Source of the DNA: Syntrophomonadaceae bacterium
GTDB taxonomy: Bacteria; Bacillota; Dethiobacteria; DTU022
Reading direction: 5' to 3'
NCBI GenBank assembly: GCA_007119965.1
Contig: SKOR01000041.1
Span: 1 to 37,346, forward strand
Length of the DNA: 37,346 bases
The notes below the pieces were generated by a model. It worked only from the letters and a program-made list of their open reading frames with translations. It did no database searches and was not told the DNA's origin. A program made the position numbers and the translations under genes. How positions within the stretch are numbered: the first letter of the stretch is position 1; every line of letters begins with the position of its first letter. Below are positions 16,563 to 24,842 of this stretch, in pieces.

Positions 16563-18540
16563 CGTTTGCCCTCCCCGCTGAAACGACAGCCAGGCCGAGA
16601 CGCAGGCAGGTAATGCATCTTTCGGCTTCGGTGATCACAGCCGAAGGGCATTTAAAACCAAGTTCCGCTTCGTCAAAACCCTGCATCCTTTCAGCCACCG
16701 GCCTCACTTCTTCTTCCAGGCGTTCCCTGTTTCCAATCACTGCGGGAACTGTTTCTTCACTGTAGACACCGAGGTTTTCGATGTGTTGTTCCAGCTTGAA
16801 CCTGCTTCCGACAGCGCTTTTGCCTTCACGCAGGTAACTGTCGATCGCTTCGGCAGCCCGATTTGCCGTAGCGATCGCTTCAATTACTGTCCTGGCGCCA
16901 AGCACGGCATCGCCTCCGGCAAATATGCCCGGTATCGAGGTAGCCATGGTTTCTTCATCAACCTGCAGCGTACCCCATTTGGTGACATCAATAGAACATT
17001 CTTTGTCCAGGAAACAGAAATCGGCTACCTGCCCGATGGCAGGTATTACGGTATCGGCACTGAGGATGAATTCAGAGCCGTCAAGCGGAATCGGACGCCG
17101 TCTTCCGCTTGCATCCGGCTCGCCTAATTCCATTTTTACGCACTCCATACCGCTGACTGAACCGCCGTCTTCGAGGATACAGGTTGGGTTGGCCAGCAGG
17201 TGGAACTTAATCCCTTCTTCTTCCGCTGCATCAATTTCCGCCTTATTGGCCGGCATTTCAGTCCTGCTGCGGCGGTAGATCAGGTGCACTTCTTCTACCC
17301 CAAGCCGGACGGCAGAACGGGCACAATCCATGGCCACGTTTCCGCCCCCTATAACAGCCACACTGCTGCCAAGTTCGACCGTTTCTCCGAGGTTAAGCTT
17401 CCGTAAGAATTCCACTCCCGGCAGATAACCTAAATAACAGGCATCTTCGCCTTCACAACCCATGGTCGCGCTGTCGTGGAGACCGTTGGCGATAAAGATG
17501 GCCCTGTACCCTTCAGACCAGAGCTGATCGATAGTTTTATCAACCCCGATTTTTGTATTGTAAACAATTTCGACGCCGAGCTTTTCAACCAGGCTTATTT
17601 CGGCATTTAAAATCTCGCGCGGCAGCCTGTAACTCGGTATACCGACAGCGAGCATCCCACCGGCTATGGGCAGGGCTTCATAAATCGTAACCGCGTATCC
17701 CTTTCGGGCCAGCTGGTATGCCGCATTGAGGCCGGCGGGCCCGGCACCTACAACGGCAACCCGATCTGCATCTGGCGCAGGACGGGGATGCTCCCTTTTT
17801 TGATCATAGTTGTTCGAAGCCCCGAAATCGGCAACAAAGCGCTTCAAAAGCCTGATCGAGAGCGATTGGTCGTAAGGCTGGCGGTTGCAGTTCGATTCAC
17901 AGGGGTGGACGCAAACCCGGCCGAGCGTTCCGACCAGTGGGGTCTTTTCGCGGTTCACGGCCAGGGCTTCCTCATAATTGCCATCCTTGATACAGGCGAT
18001 ATATTTCGGGATATTGATATGCGCAGGGCACCCGTTCTGGCATGGAGCGGTCATGATCGGGTGGTAATCGAAGTTGTTCTCGGCGGCAACCCCGGATCCG
18101 CTGACCAGGGCGCTAAAATCTTCCCTGAAGTACTCGAGGGCATGGATCAGGGGAATCGGGGAAGAGATACCCAGTTCACATAGTGAGCTTTCTTTTATCA
18201 GCGCCGCCATCTCTTCTAAAAACAGGAGGTCTGCTTCGCTGCCGCTGCCGGCTGTGATCTTTTCCAGGCGGTCGGCAATAACTTTGCTTCCGGCCCGGCA
18301 GGGGATACAGCGCCCGCAGGATTTATCCTGGACTTTTATAAAATACTCTTTCAATGCACTAACTACATTTACTTCCGGATCGGATATGATCAACCCCGCC
18401 CAGCCGATCATCGCTTTTAAATCTTTTCGATCATAAGTTGCGGGTATATCAAGATCCCGGAGTTCAATACGTTCATCTAACAGTTTTTCACGCTCGTCGA
18501 CAATTTTTCCGTTCCAGCTGCTGAAAAATACCTTGGACAT
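16555..18540 (-). CDS. NuoF-type iron-sulfur module fused to GltD-type NAD(P)H oxidoreductase
   Basis: Flavin/iron-sulfur oxidoreductase. Residues 1-145 resemble the C-terminal [4Fe-4S] module of NuoF (SCGRCIPCR, ligands C75, C78, C81, C121), but the NuoF FMN/NADH domain is absent. Residues 160-640 are a GltD-like unit: Cys-rich C167, C171, C210, C214, C218 region, FAD site VAVVGAGPAGLNAAYQLA, NAD(P)H site VAVIGGGNVAMDCA, and GIFAGGDAVLGARTVIEA. The GltD part thus replaces the NADH-binding half of NuoF. Such proteins occur with NuoG- or FdhA-like partners in acetogens and syntrophs. Start ATG has GAGGGA 3-4 nt upstream. Together with the next gene it probably moves electrons between NAD(P)H and ferredoxin or a one-carbon partner; this is inference. 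Confidence 0.85.
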   Translation of the reverse strand: MSKVFFSSWNGKIVDEREKLLDERIELRDLDIPATYDRKDLKAMIGWAGLIISDPEVNVVSALKEYFIKVQDKSCGRCIPCRAGSKVIADRLEKITAGSGSEADLLFLEEMAALIKESSLCELGISSPIPLIHALEYFREDFSALVSGSGVAAENNFDYHPIMTAPCQNGCPAHINIPKYIACIKDGNYEEALAVNREKTPLVGTLGRVCVHPCESNCNRQPYDQSLSIRLLKRFVADFGASNNYDQKREHPRPAPDADRVAVVGAGPAGLNAAYQLARKGYAVTIYEALPIAGGMLAVGIPSYRLPREILNAEISLVEKLGVEIVYNTKIGVDKTIDQLWSEGYRAIFIANGLHDSATMGCEGEDACYLGYLPGVEFLRKLNLGETVELGSSVAVIGGGNVAMDCARSAVRLGVEEVHLIYRRSRTEMPANKAEIDAAEEEGIKFHLLANPTCILEDGGSVSGMECVKMELGEPDASGRRRPIPLDGSEFILSADTVIPAIGQVADFCFLDKECSIDVTKWGTLQVDEETMATSIPGIFAGGDAVLGARTVIEAIATANRAAEAIDSYLREGKSAVGSRFKLEQHIENLGVYSEETVPAVIGNRERLEEEVRPVAERMQGFDEAELGFKCPSAVITEAERCITCLRLGLAVVSAGRANDE

Positions 18541-18654
18541 TTATCCCTCTCTCTCCCCACTAAAAACCACAAAGCCCTTTTGCGGCTATTGTTCTTGTTA
18601 GAAATATTTTCTTATCCCAATGTAAAATCTTCGGCATCTTTTTATAAATTCCTT

Positions 18655-19638
18655 TTAATCTTTTGCAATCATTAAGGCATATTTATAGGCCCGCGCTGCC
18701 TGCACGGCCAGGCCGACAGCATTGTCGGAAGCATATTCCGCCCCGGCGGAAAAAATGGTCCAGGCAGGCAGCTTTTCTTTTAAGCGCTCCCTGATATAGC
18801 TGTTGGCGGTAACGCCGCCTACCGTTACCAGGCCGCGGTATTGGCCGGGAGTTACAGACAGGTTTTCGATCGCCGCCGCCAGGGAATCGGCAATGCATAT
18901 TTCTACCGCCCTGGCCAGTTCATCCCCCGGGCAGCCCTGCAGAAGAAGCCTTTCGGCCTGGCTGGCAGGTCCGGAAAAGCTTATTTCGCTGCCTTTAACG
19001 GCTACAGGGAGCGCCGCCGATTCACCGGATGCGCCGCCGGCCAGCTTTTCAAGTTCAGGGCCGGCAGGGAAACCGAGGCCCATGACCAGACCGAGGCGAT
19101 CTATAAATTGGCCGGCATTTAAATCGGCGCTGCCGCCCAGCAGGGTCAGCTCAAACTGCCCGGGCTTATCTTCTCTTGATGATACTATTTCCGTAGTTCC
19201 CCCGGACAGATGCAGGATAAGGTATTGCCCTGCAGGAAGGCCTGCTGACCATAAACCGGCCTGGATATGACCTTCCTGGTGAGTGGAAGGCAAATAAAAA
19301 AGGCCCATGGTCCGGGCAAGAAACAGACCAAAGGCCTCGCTTACTTTAAATACGGGCATATAAGAATCTTCAACAGGGCGGGGCTTAACCGCGGCAGCGA
19401 CCGCAGCGGGGGCCGCACCTTCAAATGCGCCCTTCCGGTCATGCCACAGGCCGGGCAGGTTGGACAGGTGGGCAAATACAGCATCAGACTGCCGGAGGCC
19501 CAGGCTGCCCTGCTTAACAGCAAGCGGCGCCCTGCGATCATAAATTAATTGCTCATCCTGGTCGACCAGGGCCAGTGAAGTCGTGTAGGCCGATGTGTCG
19601 AGCCCCAGGGCGGTGAATCGCTCATGATTCTTTTTCAA
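18655..19638 (-). CDS. TsaD/Kae1 family paralogue (Gcp-like)
   Basis: ASKHA-fold protein related to TsaD, the tRNA t6A enzyme. Family features: N-terminal LGLDTSAYTTSLAL, the metal-type HQEGH pattern (STHQEGHIQAG), the phosphate loop HLSGGTTEI, and C-terminal GGVTANSYIRERL and ASDNAVGLA. It differs from canonical TsaD: the DDAAGEAFDK-like segment is ADLNAGQFIDRLG and the terminal CTDN is ASDN. Clostridia commonly carry this shorter paralogue beside nusB in addition to true tsaD. The start is TTG, 6 nt after AGGAG and inside the end of nusB (17-bp overlap). Whether it modifies tRNA is unknown; tsaD proper is not in this window. Confidence 0.85.
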   Translation of the reverse strand: MKKNHERFTALGLDTSAYTTSLALVDQDEQLIYDRRAPLAVKQGSLGLRQSDAVFAHLSNLPGLWHDRKGAFEGAAPAAVAAAVKPRPVEDSYMPVFKVSEAFGLFLARTMGLFYLPSTHQEGHIQAGLWSAGLPAGQYLILHLSGGTTEIVSSREDKPGQFELTLLGGSADLNAGQFIDRLGLVMGLGFPAGPELEKLAGGASGESAALPVAVKGSEISFSGPASQAERLLLQGCPGDELARAVEICIADSLAAAIENLSVTPGQYRGLVTVGGVTANSYIRERLKEKLPAWTIFSAGAEYASDNAVGLAVQAARAYKYALMIAKD

Positions 19639-20038
19639 AGGATTCTCCTACAGCACGGTCTAAAATACCGTTAATAAAACCTACCGCTTCTGCTGTACTG
19701 CCATACTTCTTTGCTAAATTTAGGGCTTCGTTGATCGAAACCGCATGGGGGATATCGGCCCTGTAAACTATTTCAAACAGGGCCAGGCGCAGCAGGTTGC
19801 GATCAACCGCGGACAGGCGGTCCAACTCCCACTTGACCAGGTACTTCTGGATCAAATCGTCGAGAACCGGTCGGTTCTCAGCAGTTCCGGATACTAAATC
19901 ACGTATAAACTGTTCTTCAGCACTGCTTAACTTAAACCCTTCCAGAGAATGTTTCAAAGCCGACTCTGCTCTGCATTTGCCTACATCAATCTGAAAAAGT
20001 GCCTTGAATGCTACTTCTCTGGCTAACCGACGGGACAA
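19622..20038 (-). CDS. nusB: Transcription antitermination factor NusB
   Basis: Binds boxA RNA with NusE (S10) to form rRNA antitermination complexes. N-terminal SRRLAREVAFKALFQIDVG and C-terminal SINEALNLAKKYGSTAEAVGFINGILDRA are the family hallmarks. Length 138 aa is normal. The start is TTG with GGAGGT about 10 nt upstream; no closer ATG exists. The TsaD-like gene starts inside its end. Confidence 0.97.
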   Translation of the reverse strand: MSRRLAREVAFKALFQIDVGKCRAESALKHSLEGFKLSSAEEQFIRDLVSGTAENRPVLDDLIQKYLVKWELDRLSAVDRNLLRLALFEIVYRADIPHAVSINEALNLAKKYGSTAEAVGFINGILDRAVGESFEKES

Positions 20039-20078
20039 TAGAATTTTACCTCCGTATTGCTCTAAATAATATCAGGTG

Positions 20079-20093
20079 TCCCGTTGAACGGGA
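20079..20093. repeat. Short perfect palindrome upstream of nusB
   Basis: Fifteen-base inverted repeat TCCCGTT-centre-AACGGGA in the 132-bp spacer between DUF2273 and nusB. On the minus strand no T-run follows, so it is not an obvious terminator; an operator or RNA hairpin is possible. Confidence 0.4.
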
Positions 20094-20170
20094 GCAAAAG
20101 TAATACAGGCTAACCTCAGCCTGATCAGCGCAGTTTGTAACCGGCCTGCTTCCTGGAAAGCCCGGATTGA

Positions 20171-20398
20171 TCAATTTTCATCTTTCGGGGCAAACATCCG
20201 GCTCAGGTACCGGCCGGCTGTTTGACTGACTTCCAGCCTCCAGCCGGCGACTAAACCGACAGCGACACAAAGAAAAATAAAGACACTCCACCAAAAACCG
20301 ATATTGATTACCAGCAGGGCGAAGATCAGGCCGAGCAGGCCGCCCAATATTTTTCCCCAGTGTTTATTAATGAAATACCACCAGTTTTGTTCAGACAA
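20171..20398 (-). CDS. DUF2273 small membrane protein
   Basis: A 75-residue protein with two hydrophobic segments (about residues 16-32 and 36-52) preceded by WWYFINKHWGKILGG, as in DUF2273 proteins. These are encoded with Asp23 and AmaP in many Firmicutes and are thought to belong to the same envelope-stress assembly at the membrane. AGGAGGAGC precedes the ATG closely. It is the last gene of the asp23-amaP-DUF2273 set. Confidence 0.88.
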   Translation of the reverse strand: MSEQNWWYFINKHWGKILGGLLGLIFALLVINIGFWWSVFIFLCVAVGLVAGWRLEVSQTAGRYLSRMFAPKDEN

Positions 20399-20427
20399 AG
20401 CATGCTCCTCCTTTTTGTTTTAACCGC

Positions 20428-20964
20428 TTAACTCCTGGAAGCGGCCTGATCCATATTTACGTTATCGACAAGTACTTTAACCTCATGGACAGATATTCCG
20501 GTAATTTCCTCTAAGTATTCCTTGGTCCTTGCCTGCAGTTCGCTGACCATCCCGGGCAGGGCGACATCAGGCATTACGCTGATCTTGATTTTTATAACCA
20601 AACCGTCCGGTGTGAAAGAAACATTCCGGCTGATATCCTTGATGCCCTTGGTCTGTTGAACAACCCTCAGGACCATATTTTCAACAGCGGGAATAGAAAT
20701 TAACACCTCTCCATATTCACTGCCCTTGAGTACTGCATTGCCGGTTTTTTTTGCCGGCCGAAGGCCCAGCGCCAGGATAATCAGGGCAATGAGCAGTAAT
20801 CCTGAACCGACCGCCAGCAGCACGTTTTCTCCGGCCCAGTCAGGCAGAGCAACCGCATCTGCCAGCCCGGGGATCAGGTTAAAATTGATCGCGGCCAGGA
20901 ATAATGCAGCGCCGATGAACAGGAGTGCAATAAATACCACGATAATGCGGACAACCGCTTTCAT
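20428..20964 (-). CDS. amaP: Alkaline shock response membrane anchor protein AmaP
   Basis: Membrane anchor for Asp23. Two N-terminal transmembrane segments (about residues 5-28 and 48-67) are followed by a cytoplasmic Asp23-like domain (VENMVLRVVQQTKGIKDIS and a later KEYLEEITGISVHEVKVLVDN). Length 178 aa is normal. AGGGGGAG precedes the ATG. Together with Asp23 immediately upstream and DUF2273 downstream it makes a standard envelope-stress operon. Confidence 0.9.
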   Translation of the reverse strand: MKAVVRIIVVFIALLFIGAALFLAAINFNLIPGLADAVALPDWAGENVLLAVGSGLLLIALIILALGLRPAKKTGNAVLKGSEYGEVLISIPAVENMVLRVVQQTKGIKDISRNVSFTPDGLVIKIKISVMPDVALPGMVSELQARTKEYLEEITGISVHEVKVLVDNVNMDQAASRS

Positions 20965-21001
20965 GCTTACTCCCCCTTAATCTTTGCTCACTAATGCTTT
21001 A

Positions 21002-21433
21002 TTATTCCTTCGTTTCTTCAGTTTCAACTACTTCTGCTTCCTCTTCTGACTCTTCTAACTCTTCTTCAGTTTTAGGGAAGTGGACTCCCTGGACATGAAC
21101 ATTGACATAGGCAACTTTCAGGCCGGTCATATTCTCGACAGCATTTTTGACCGATTCCTGAATATCCCAGGCTACGTCAGGGATGCGCACACCATATTCA
21201 ACTACAATAAATATTTCTACTTTTGCGTCTTCAGTACCTACTTCAACTTTAACGCCCTTGGAAAAATTACGGCGGCCCAGAACTTCGGCTATGCCTCCGC
21301 CAATTCCGCCGCTCATCGAGGCGACACCTTCAATTTCTGTAGCTGCCAGCCCGGCAATTATCGATACCACTTCATCGGCAATTTTAACAACACCCAGTTC
21401 AGTTGGCAGGGTGCGGCTTGCTTCTTCGACCAT
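21002..21433 (-). CDS. Asp23/Gls24 family envelope stress protein
   Basis: Abundant cytoplasmic protein that coats the membrane through AmaP. Conserved features: GVVKIADEVVSIIAGLAATEIEGVASM and the C-terminal VNVHVQGVHF; the tail is highly acidic (Glu-rich). GGGAGGT precedes the ATG, and a strong promoter lies 58 bp upstream. First gene of the asp23-amaP-DUF2273 run, possibly extending to nusB. Confidence 0.95.
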   Translation of the reverse strand: MVEEASRTLPTELGVVKIADEVVSIIAGLAATEIEGVASMSGGIGGGIAEVLGRRNFSKGVKVEVGTEDAKVEIFIVVEYGVRIPDVAWDIQESVKNAVENMTGLKVAYVNVHVQGVHFPKTEEELEESEEEAEVVETEETKE

Positions 21434-21490
21434 ATTAAACTACCTCCCGATTAATGATTTGCCTGCTAAAATAGATTTTTCTTTCTCTTA

Positions 21491-21519
21491 ATTATAACAG
21501 ACTCTAACAATCGGTTCAA
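21491..21519 (-). promoter_or_regulatory. SigA-type promoter of asp23 operon
   Basis: Minus strand: -35 TTGAAC (21514-21519), 17-bp spacer, -10 TATAAT (21491-21496) with an extended -10 TG. Predicted start near 21484, leader about 50 nt. Confidence 0.8.
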
Positions 21520-21550
21520 TTTATGCTGCTTTTAAAGCGTTTCACAACAA

Positions 21551-21585
21551 CAGGGCCTCCGACTCCCGGGGGAACGGAGACCCTG
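21551..21585 (-). terminator. Terminator-like hairpin after CD1247-type gene
   Basis: CAGGGTCTCCG pairs with CGGAGGCCCTG (11 bp with one G-T pair) around a 13-nt loop. The minus strand continues TTGTTGTG, a weak U-tract. It separates the aro-efp transcript from the asp23 promoter just downstream. Confidence 0.65.
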
Positions 21586-21620
21586 GTTCAGGCGAATGCA
21601 AACCTGTTAACCTGCGATCA

Positions 21621-22070
21621 TTATTTGTCTTCAGTCTCTTCGGGCAGTTCTTCAACATCCATTTCCCATTCCTCATCGTCGACCAGGACTACTTCGCCGC
21701 AGCCCGGGCAGGTCACTTCGATTGCAGAGTCCTGGTCGAGGATATCATCATCGACAACCACGATTTCCCTGCAGTTCGGGCATTCCATTGAAAAACCGCT
21801 TTTAAAGTCATCCTCGAAGTCATCGTCAAGGGCGTCTTCATCGTCTTCGTAAAAATCTTCTTCCATTTCAGTGAGGTCATCATCAATTGCTTCTGTGTAC
21901 TCAAAGAGTTCCTCGTAATTAACACTCAACTGCTCAATTTCGTCAGTCATATTTTCGAGCAGGTCAATAATGCGCTGCAGCACTTTCTGTTCCTTACTCT
22001 CTTCTCCTAATTCCAGCCCTTCGGTAAACCCTCTCAAATAGGATACGCGTGCTTTCAAATCTTCAGTCAT
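21621..22070 (-). CDS. CD1247 N-terminal domain protein with zinc-ribbon
   Basis: A 149-residue acidic protein. The N-terminus (LKARVSYLRGFTEGLELG, helical) is that of the CD1247-type family found next to efp and asp23 in Clostridia. The middle is a run of Asp and Glu, and the C-terminus holds two CxxC pairs (ECPNC and TCPGCGE) that should bind one zinc. Function unknown; a ribosome- or nucleic-acid-linked role is possible given its efp neighbour. The ATG has AGGGAGG upstream. Confidence 0.82.
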   Translation of the reverse strand: MTEDLKARVSYLRGFTEGLELGEESKEQKVLQRIIDLLENMTDEIEQLSVNYEELFEYTEAIDDDLTEMEEDFYEDDEDALDDDFEDDFKSGFSMECPNCREIVVVDDDILDQDSAIEVTCPGCGEVVLVDDEEWEMDVEELPEETEDK

Positions 22071-22102
22071 GCTGGACCCTCCCTTAGGTTAATAATTACA
22101 AT

Positions 22103-22660
22103 CTAAGCTCTTTCAATGTAAGAGCCTGTGCGGGTATCAATCTTGATTGAATCTCCGCTGTTGACAAACAGCGGCACCTGGACAACCAGGCCAGTTTCCG
22201 TTGTGGCAGACTTGGATGCTCCCGATGCGGTATCGCCCTTTACTCCCGGCTCAGTATCAGCCACTTTCAAAACGACCGTGATCGGCACATCGACACCAAC
22301 TATTTCTTCACCGTAAAACAAAATGCTGAGGTGGTCATTTTCTTTCAAGTAATTAATGCTCTCCCCGATCTGGGCGACTGACACGGCAATCTGCTCATAA
22401 TTCTCTGAATCCATTAAATAAAAGGAATCATCGTCCCTGTAAAGGTACTCCATTTCTTTACGCTCCAGGTGGGCCCTGGCCATTTTTTCCCCGGCCCTGA
22501 AGGTCCGGTCGACGATTGAGCCGGAGCGCAGGTTTTTCAGCTTGGAGCGCACAAATGCAGCACCTTTTCCCGGTTTAACGTGCTGAAACTCTAAAACTGT
22601 GTATATCTCCCCCTCCAGTTCAATTGTTATTCCTGTCTTAAAATCGCTTGTTGATATCAT
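22103..22660 (-). CDS. efp: Translation elongation factor P
   Basis: Relieves ribosome stalling at polyproline. KOW-like N-terminal domain with the loop HVKPGKGAAFVR, whose Lys (residue 32) is the tip residue that contacts the P-site; two OB domains follow, ending in GSYIERA. Length 185 aa is normal. It follows the Xaa-Pro peptidase by 26 bp, a conserved pairing in Firmicutes. The means of Lys32 modification, if any, is not evident here. Confidence 0.98.
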   Translation of the reverse strand: MISTSDFKTGITIELEGEIYTVLEFQHVKPGKGAAFVRSKLKNLRSGSIVDRTFRAGEKMARAHLERKEMEYLYRDDDSFYLMDSENYEQIAVSVAQIGESINYLKENDHLSILFYGEEIVGVDVPITVVLKVADTEPGVKGDTASGASKSATTETGLVVQVPLFVNSGDSIKIDTRTGSYIERA

Positions 22661-22686
22661 GGCATTTCCTACCCTTCATCTGCTGA

Positions 22687-23751
22687 TTATAAGATGATCA
22701 GATCCCGCGGGCTGTTCGTCAGCGTTTCCGAACCGATTTCTGTTACCACCAGCATATCTTCGATGCGCACCCCGCCCCATCCGGGGATGTAAATGCCGGG
22801 TTCGACCGTTACCACCATTCCGGCCTCAAGGATAGTGTTGCTGCGGTGGTTAAGAACCGGTTGTTCATGTGTTTCCAAGCCGACCCCGTGGCCCAGGCCG
22901 TGGCCGAAATAATTGGCGTAACCTTCCTCACTGATCAAATCCCTGGCCACAGCGTCAGCTTCACTGCATTTCAGGCCCGGTTTAAGAGCATCACAAGCTT
23001 TTTGCTGTGCTTTATACACAATACCATATATTTCTCTCTGGCGCTGATCAACTTTGCCCAGCGCAAAGGTTCTGGTCATATCTGTGGCATAACCTTCAAA
23101 GACGCCCCCGAAATCAAGGGTGACCATCTCACCTTCACTGATAACCTTATCTGAAGCAGTCCCGTGGGGCATTGAACCCCGGTGGCCTGAAGCAACGATA
23201 TAGCGGAATGAGGGCTCTTCCATGCCCTCTTTCAATAAATGTATTTCCAATTCAAGGGCCAGTGCCTTTTCCGTCATTCCCGGCCCGGCAATCGATTGAA
23301 CATACTCAAAAGCCCTGTCCAGTATTTTCGCCCCGCGGCGCATCACGTCAACCTCAGCGGGTCCTTTGATCATACGCAGATTTTCAGCGATTTTCTTTAC
23401 CGGGGTCAGGCCGGCAGGCAGTTTCTCTTCCATTTCTTTATAAACTGAATAAACAACATGCTCCGACTCGAAGCCGATTTTTTTCCAGCCGTTTTCTTCG
23501 ACCAGTCCTGCGAGGAAACGGTTAAGATCGTCTTTCCAGCGCTTTACTTCAAAATGGGGGGCCTGGGCCGCAGCCTGATCCACATAACGGAAATCGGTGA
23601 CCAGGTATGCCTGTCCGGAACTGATCAGCAGCACCCCGGCGGACCCTTCAAAGCCGCTCAGGTAGCGGCGGTTAACCGGGTTCGTGATCAGCACGGCATC
23701 AACACGATTTTTTTCCAGCAGCTGCCGGATCTTTTTCAGCCGTTTTACCAT
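22687..23751 (-). CDS. Xaa-Pro aminopeptidase (M24B)
   Basis: Metallopeptidase removing N-terminal residues before proline. A creatinase-like N-domain (VDAVLITNPVNRRYLSGFEGS) precedes the pita-bread catalytic domain. Metal ligands are visible in order: Asp in VTLDFGG, Asp in ATDMTRTF, His in GHGLGHGVGL, Glu in VTVEPGIY and Glu in VRIEDML. Length 354 aa is normal. It starts 9 bp after the aroQ stop with AGGA upstream of ATG. Confidence 0.95.
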   Translation of the reverse strand: MVKRLKKIRQLLEKNRVDAVLITNPVNRRYLSGFEGSAGVLLISSGQAYLVTDFRYVDQAAAQAPHFEVKRWKDDLNRFLAGLVEENGWKKIGFESEHVVYSVYKEMEEKLPAGLTPVKKIAENLRMIKGPAEVDVMRRGAKILDRAFEYVQSIAGPGMTEKALALELEIHLLKEGMEEPSFRYIVASGHRGSMPHGTASDKVISEGEMVTLDFGGVFEGYATDMTRTFALGKVDQRQREIYGIVYKAQQKACDALKPGLKCSEADAVARDLISEEGYANYFGHGLGHGVGLETHEQPVLNHRSNTILEAGMVVTVEPGIYIPGWGGVRIEDMLVVTEIGSETLTNSPRDLIIL

Positions 23752-23760
23752 ATATTATTC

Positions 23761-24207
23761 CTAACTCTTCTCTATCAGCCGGATCAGAGCTTCCAGGCCT
23801 AAAAGGTAACTGTCCATACCGAGGCCGCAGATTACGCCGCCGGCAACCGGTGAAATAACCGAGTGCTGCCTGAAGGCTTCACGGGCATATATATTGCTTA
23901 AATGGACCTCGACCAGGGGCAGCCCGCAGGCAGCAAGTGTGTCACGCAAAACATAGCTGTAGTGCGTCAGGGCGGCGGGGTTAATCAGCAGGCCGTCATA
24001 TACATGGGCTGCCTCCTGGATCCGGTCAGCAAGGAGGCCTTCATGGTTGGACTGAAAACAGTCGACCTCCGCGCGGAGATTCGAGCCGCGTTCTTTCAGC
24101 GCTTCATTGACCTGTTCCAGGGTAAGGCTGCCGTAAATATCCGGATCCCTGCCACCCAGCAGGTTGAGATTCGGTCCGTGCAGGACAAGAACTTTGAGTC
24201 TGCTCAA
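23761..24207 (-). CDS. aroQ: 3-dehydroquinate dehydratase, type II
   Basis: Converts 3-dehydroquinate to 3-dehydroshikimate as a dodecamer. Type II markers: VLHGPNLNLLGGRDPDIYG (catalytic Tyr), FQSNHEG, LLINPAALTHYSYVLRD (catalytic Asn and the His region) and EVHLSNIYAREAFRQHS. Start TTG with GGAGTGA about 10 nt upstream. With aroK and aroE nearby it covers three shikimate-pathway steps. Confidence 0.97.
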   Translation of the reverse strand: MSRLKVLVLHGPNLNLLGGRDPDIYGSLTLEQVNEALKERGSNLRAEVDCFQSNHEGLLADRIQEAAHVYDGLLINPAALTHYSYVLRDTLAACGLPLVEVHLSNIYAREAFRQHSVISPVAGGVICGLGMDSYLLGLEALIRLIEKS

Positions 24208-24287
24208 TTAATAGTCACTCCCCGCTAAACTCTGTCGTTTTTATTTCCCCTGCCGGCCCTGAAATCCTGCCTTATCGTAAAAAATAT

Positions 24288-24842
24288 CTACTGCCCTGTT
24301 AAATAACTAACCAGTTCAGTTACAACCTGTTCAACGCTCTTTCCGGTTGTGTCAACCTGCAGGTCACAGGCACTGTAGGATTGCTGCCGCTCTTCAAGCA
24401 GGGCTTTGACTTTCGCTTCAGGATCAGGGACATTGAGCAGCGGGCGCTTCCCGGTTTTTGCAGCGCGCTCAATAATTGTCTGAGGCTTTGCAGTTAAAAG
24501 AATTAAAAGTCCGCGCTGCTTAAGGATCTCCCGGTTTTCTTCCCGGAGCAGGGCCCCGCCACCGGTAGCTACGACAAGGCTGCCCGGGGGGTGCTGTCCC
24601 AAACCGGCCAAAGCTTTGCTTTCCAGATCCCTGAAATAAGCCTCGCCGTACTGCTCAAAAATAACGCTGATTTTCATTCCGGATGCAGCTTCAACGAGCC
24701 GGTCGGTGTCAATAAAACGCCTCTCCAGGCGCCCGGCCAGTTTTTTCCCGGCAGACGTCTTTCCTGTTGCCATAAAGCCGGTCAGAATAATATCCAGTTC
24801 GCCTGCCCGTGGGTTTTTTCTCATAATTATTCCCCGTTTCAC
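24288..24842 (-). CDS. aroK: Shikimate kinase
   Basis: ATP-dependent 3-phosphorylation of shikimate. Walker A is GFMATGKTSAGKKLA; FIDTDRLVE gives the substrate-binding Asp; ATGGGALL is the next glycine-rich substrate motif; KRPLLN is the lid. GTG at 24842 overlaps the gspH-like stop, but ATG at 24824 is equally plausible, with GGGGA 6 nt upstream, giving 178 aa that start at MRKNPRAG. It is embedded behind pilus genes, which suggests a merged transcript. Confidence 0.95.
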   Translation of the reverse strand: MKRGIIMRKNPRAGELDIILTGFMATGKTSAGKKLAGRLERRFIDTDRLVEAASGMKISVIFEQYGEAYFRDLESKALAGLGQHPPGSLVVATGGGALLREENREILKQRGLLILLTAKPQTIIERAAKTGKRPLLNVPDPEAKVKALLEERQQSYSACDLQVDTTGKSVEQVVTELVSYLTGQ

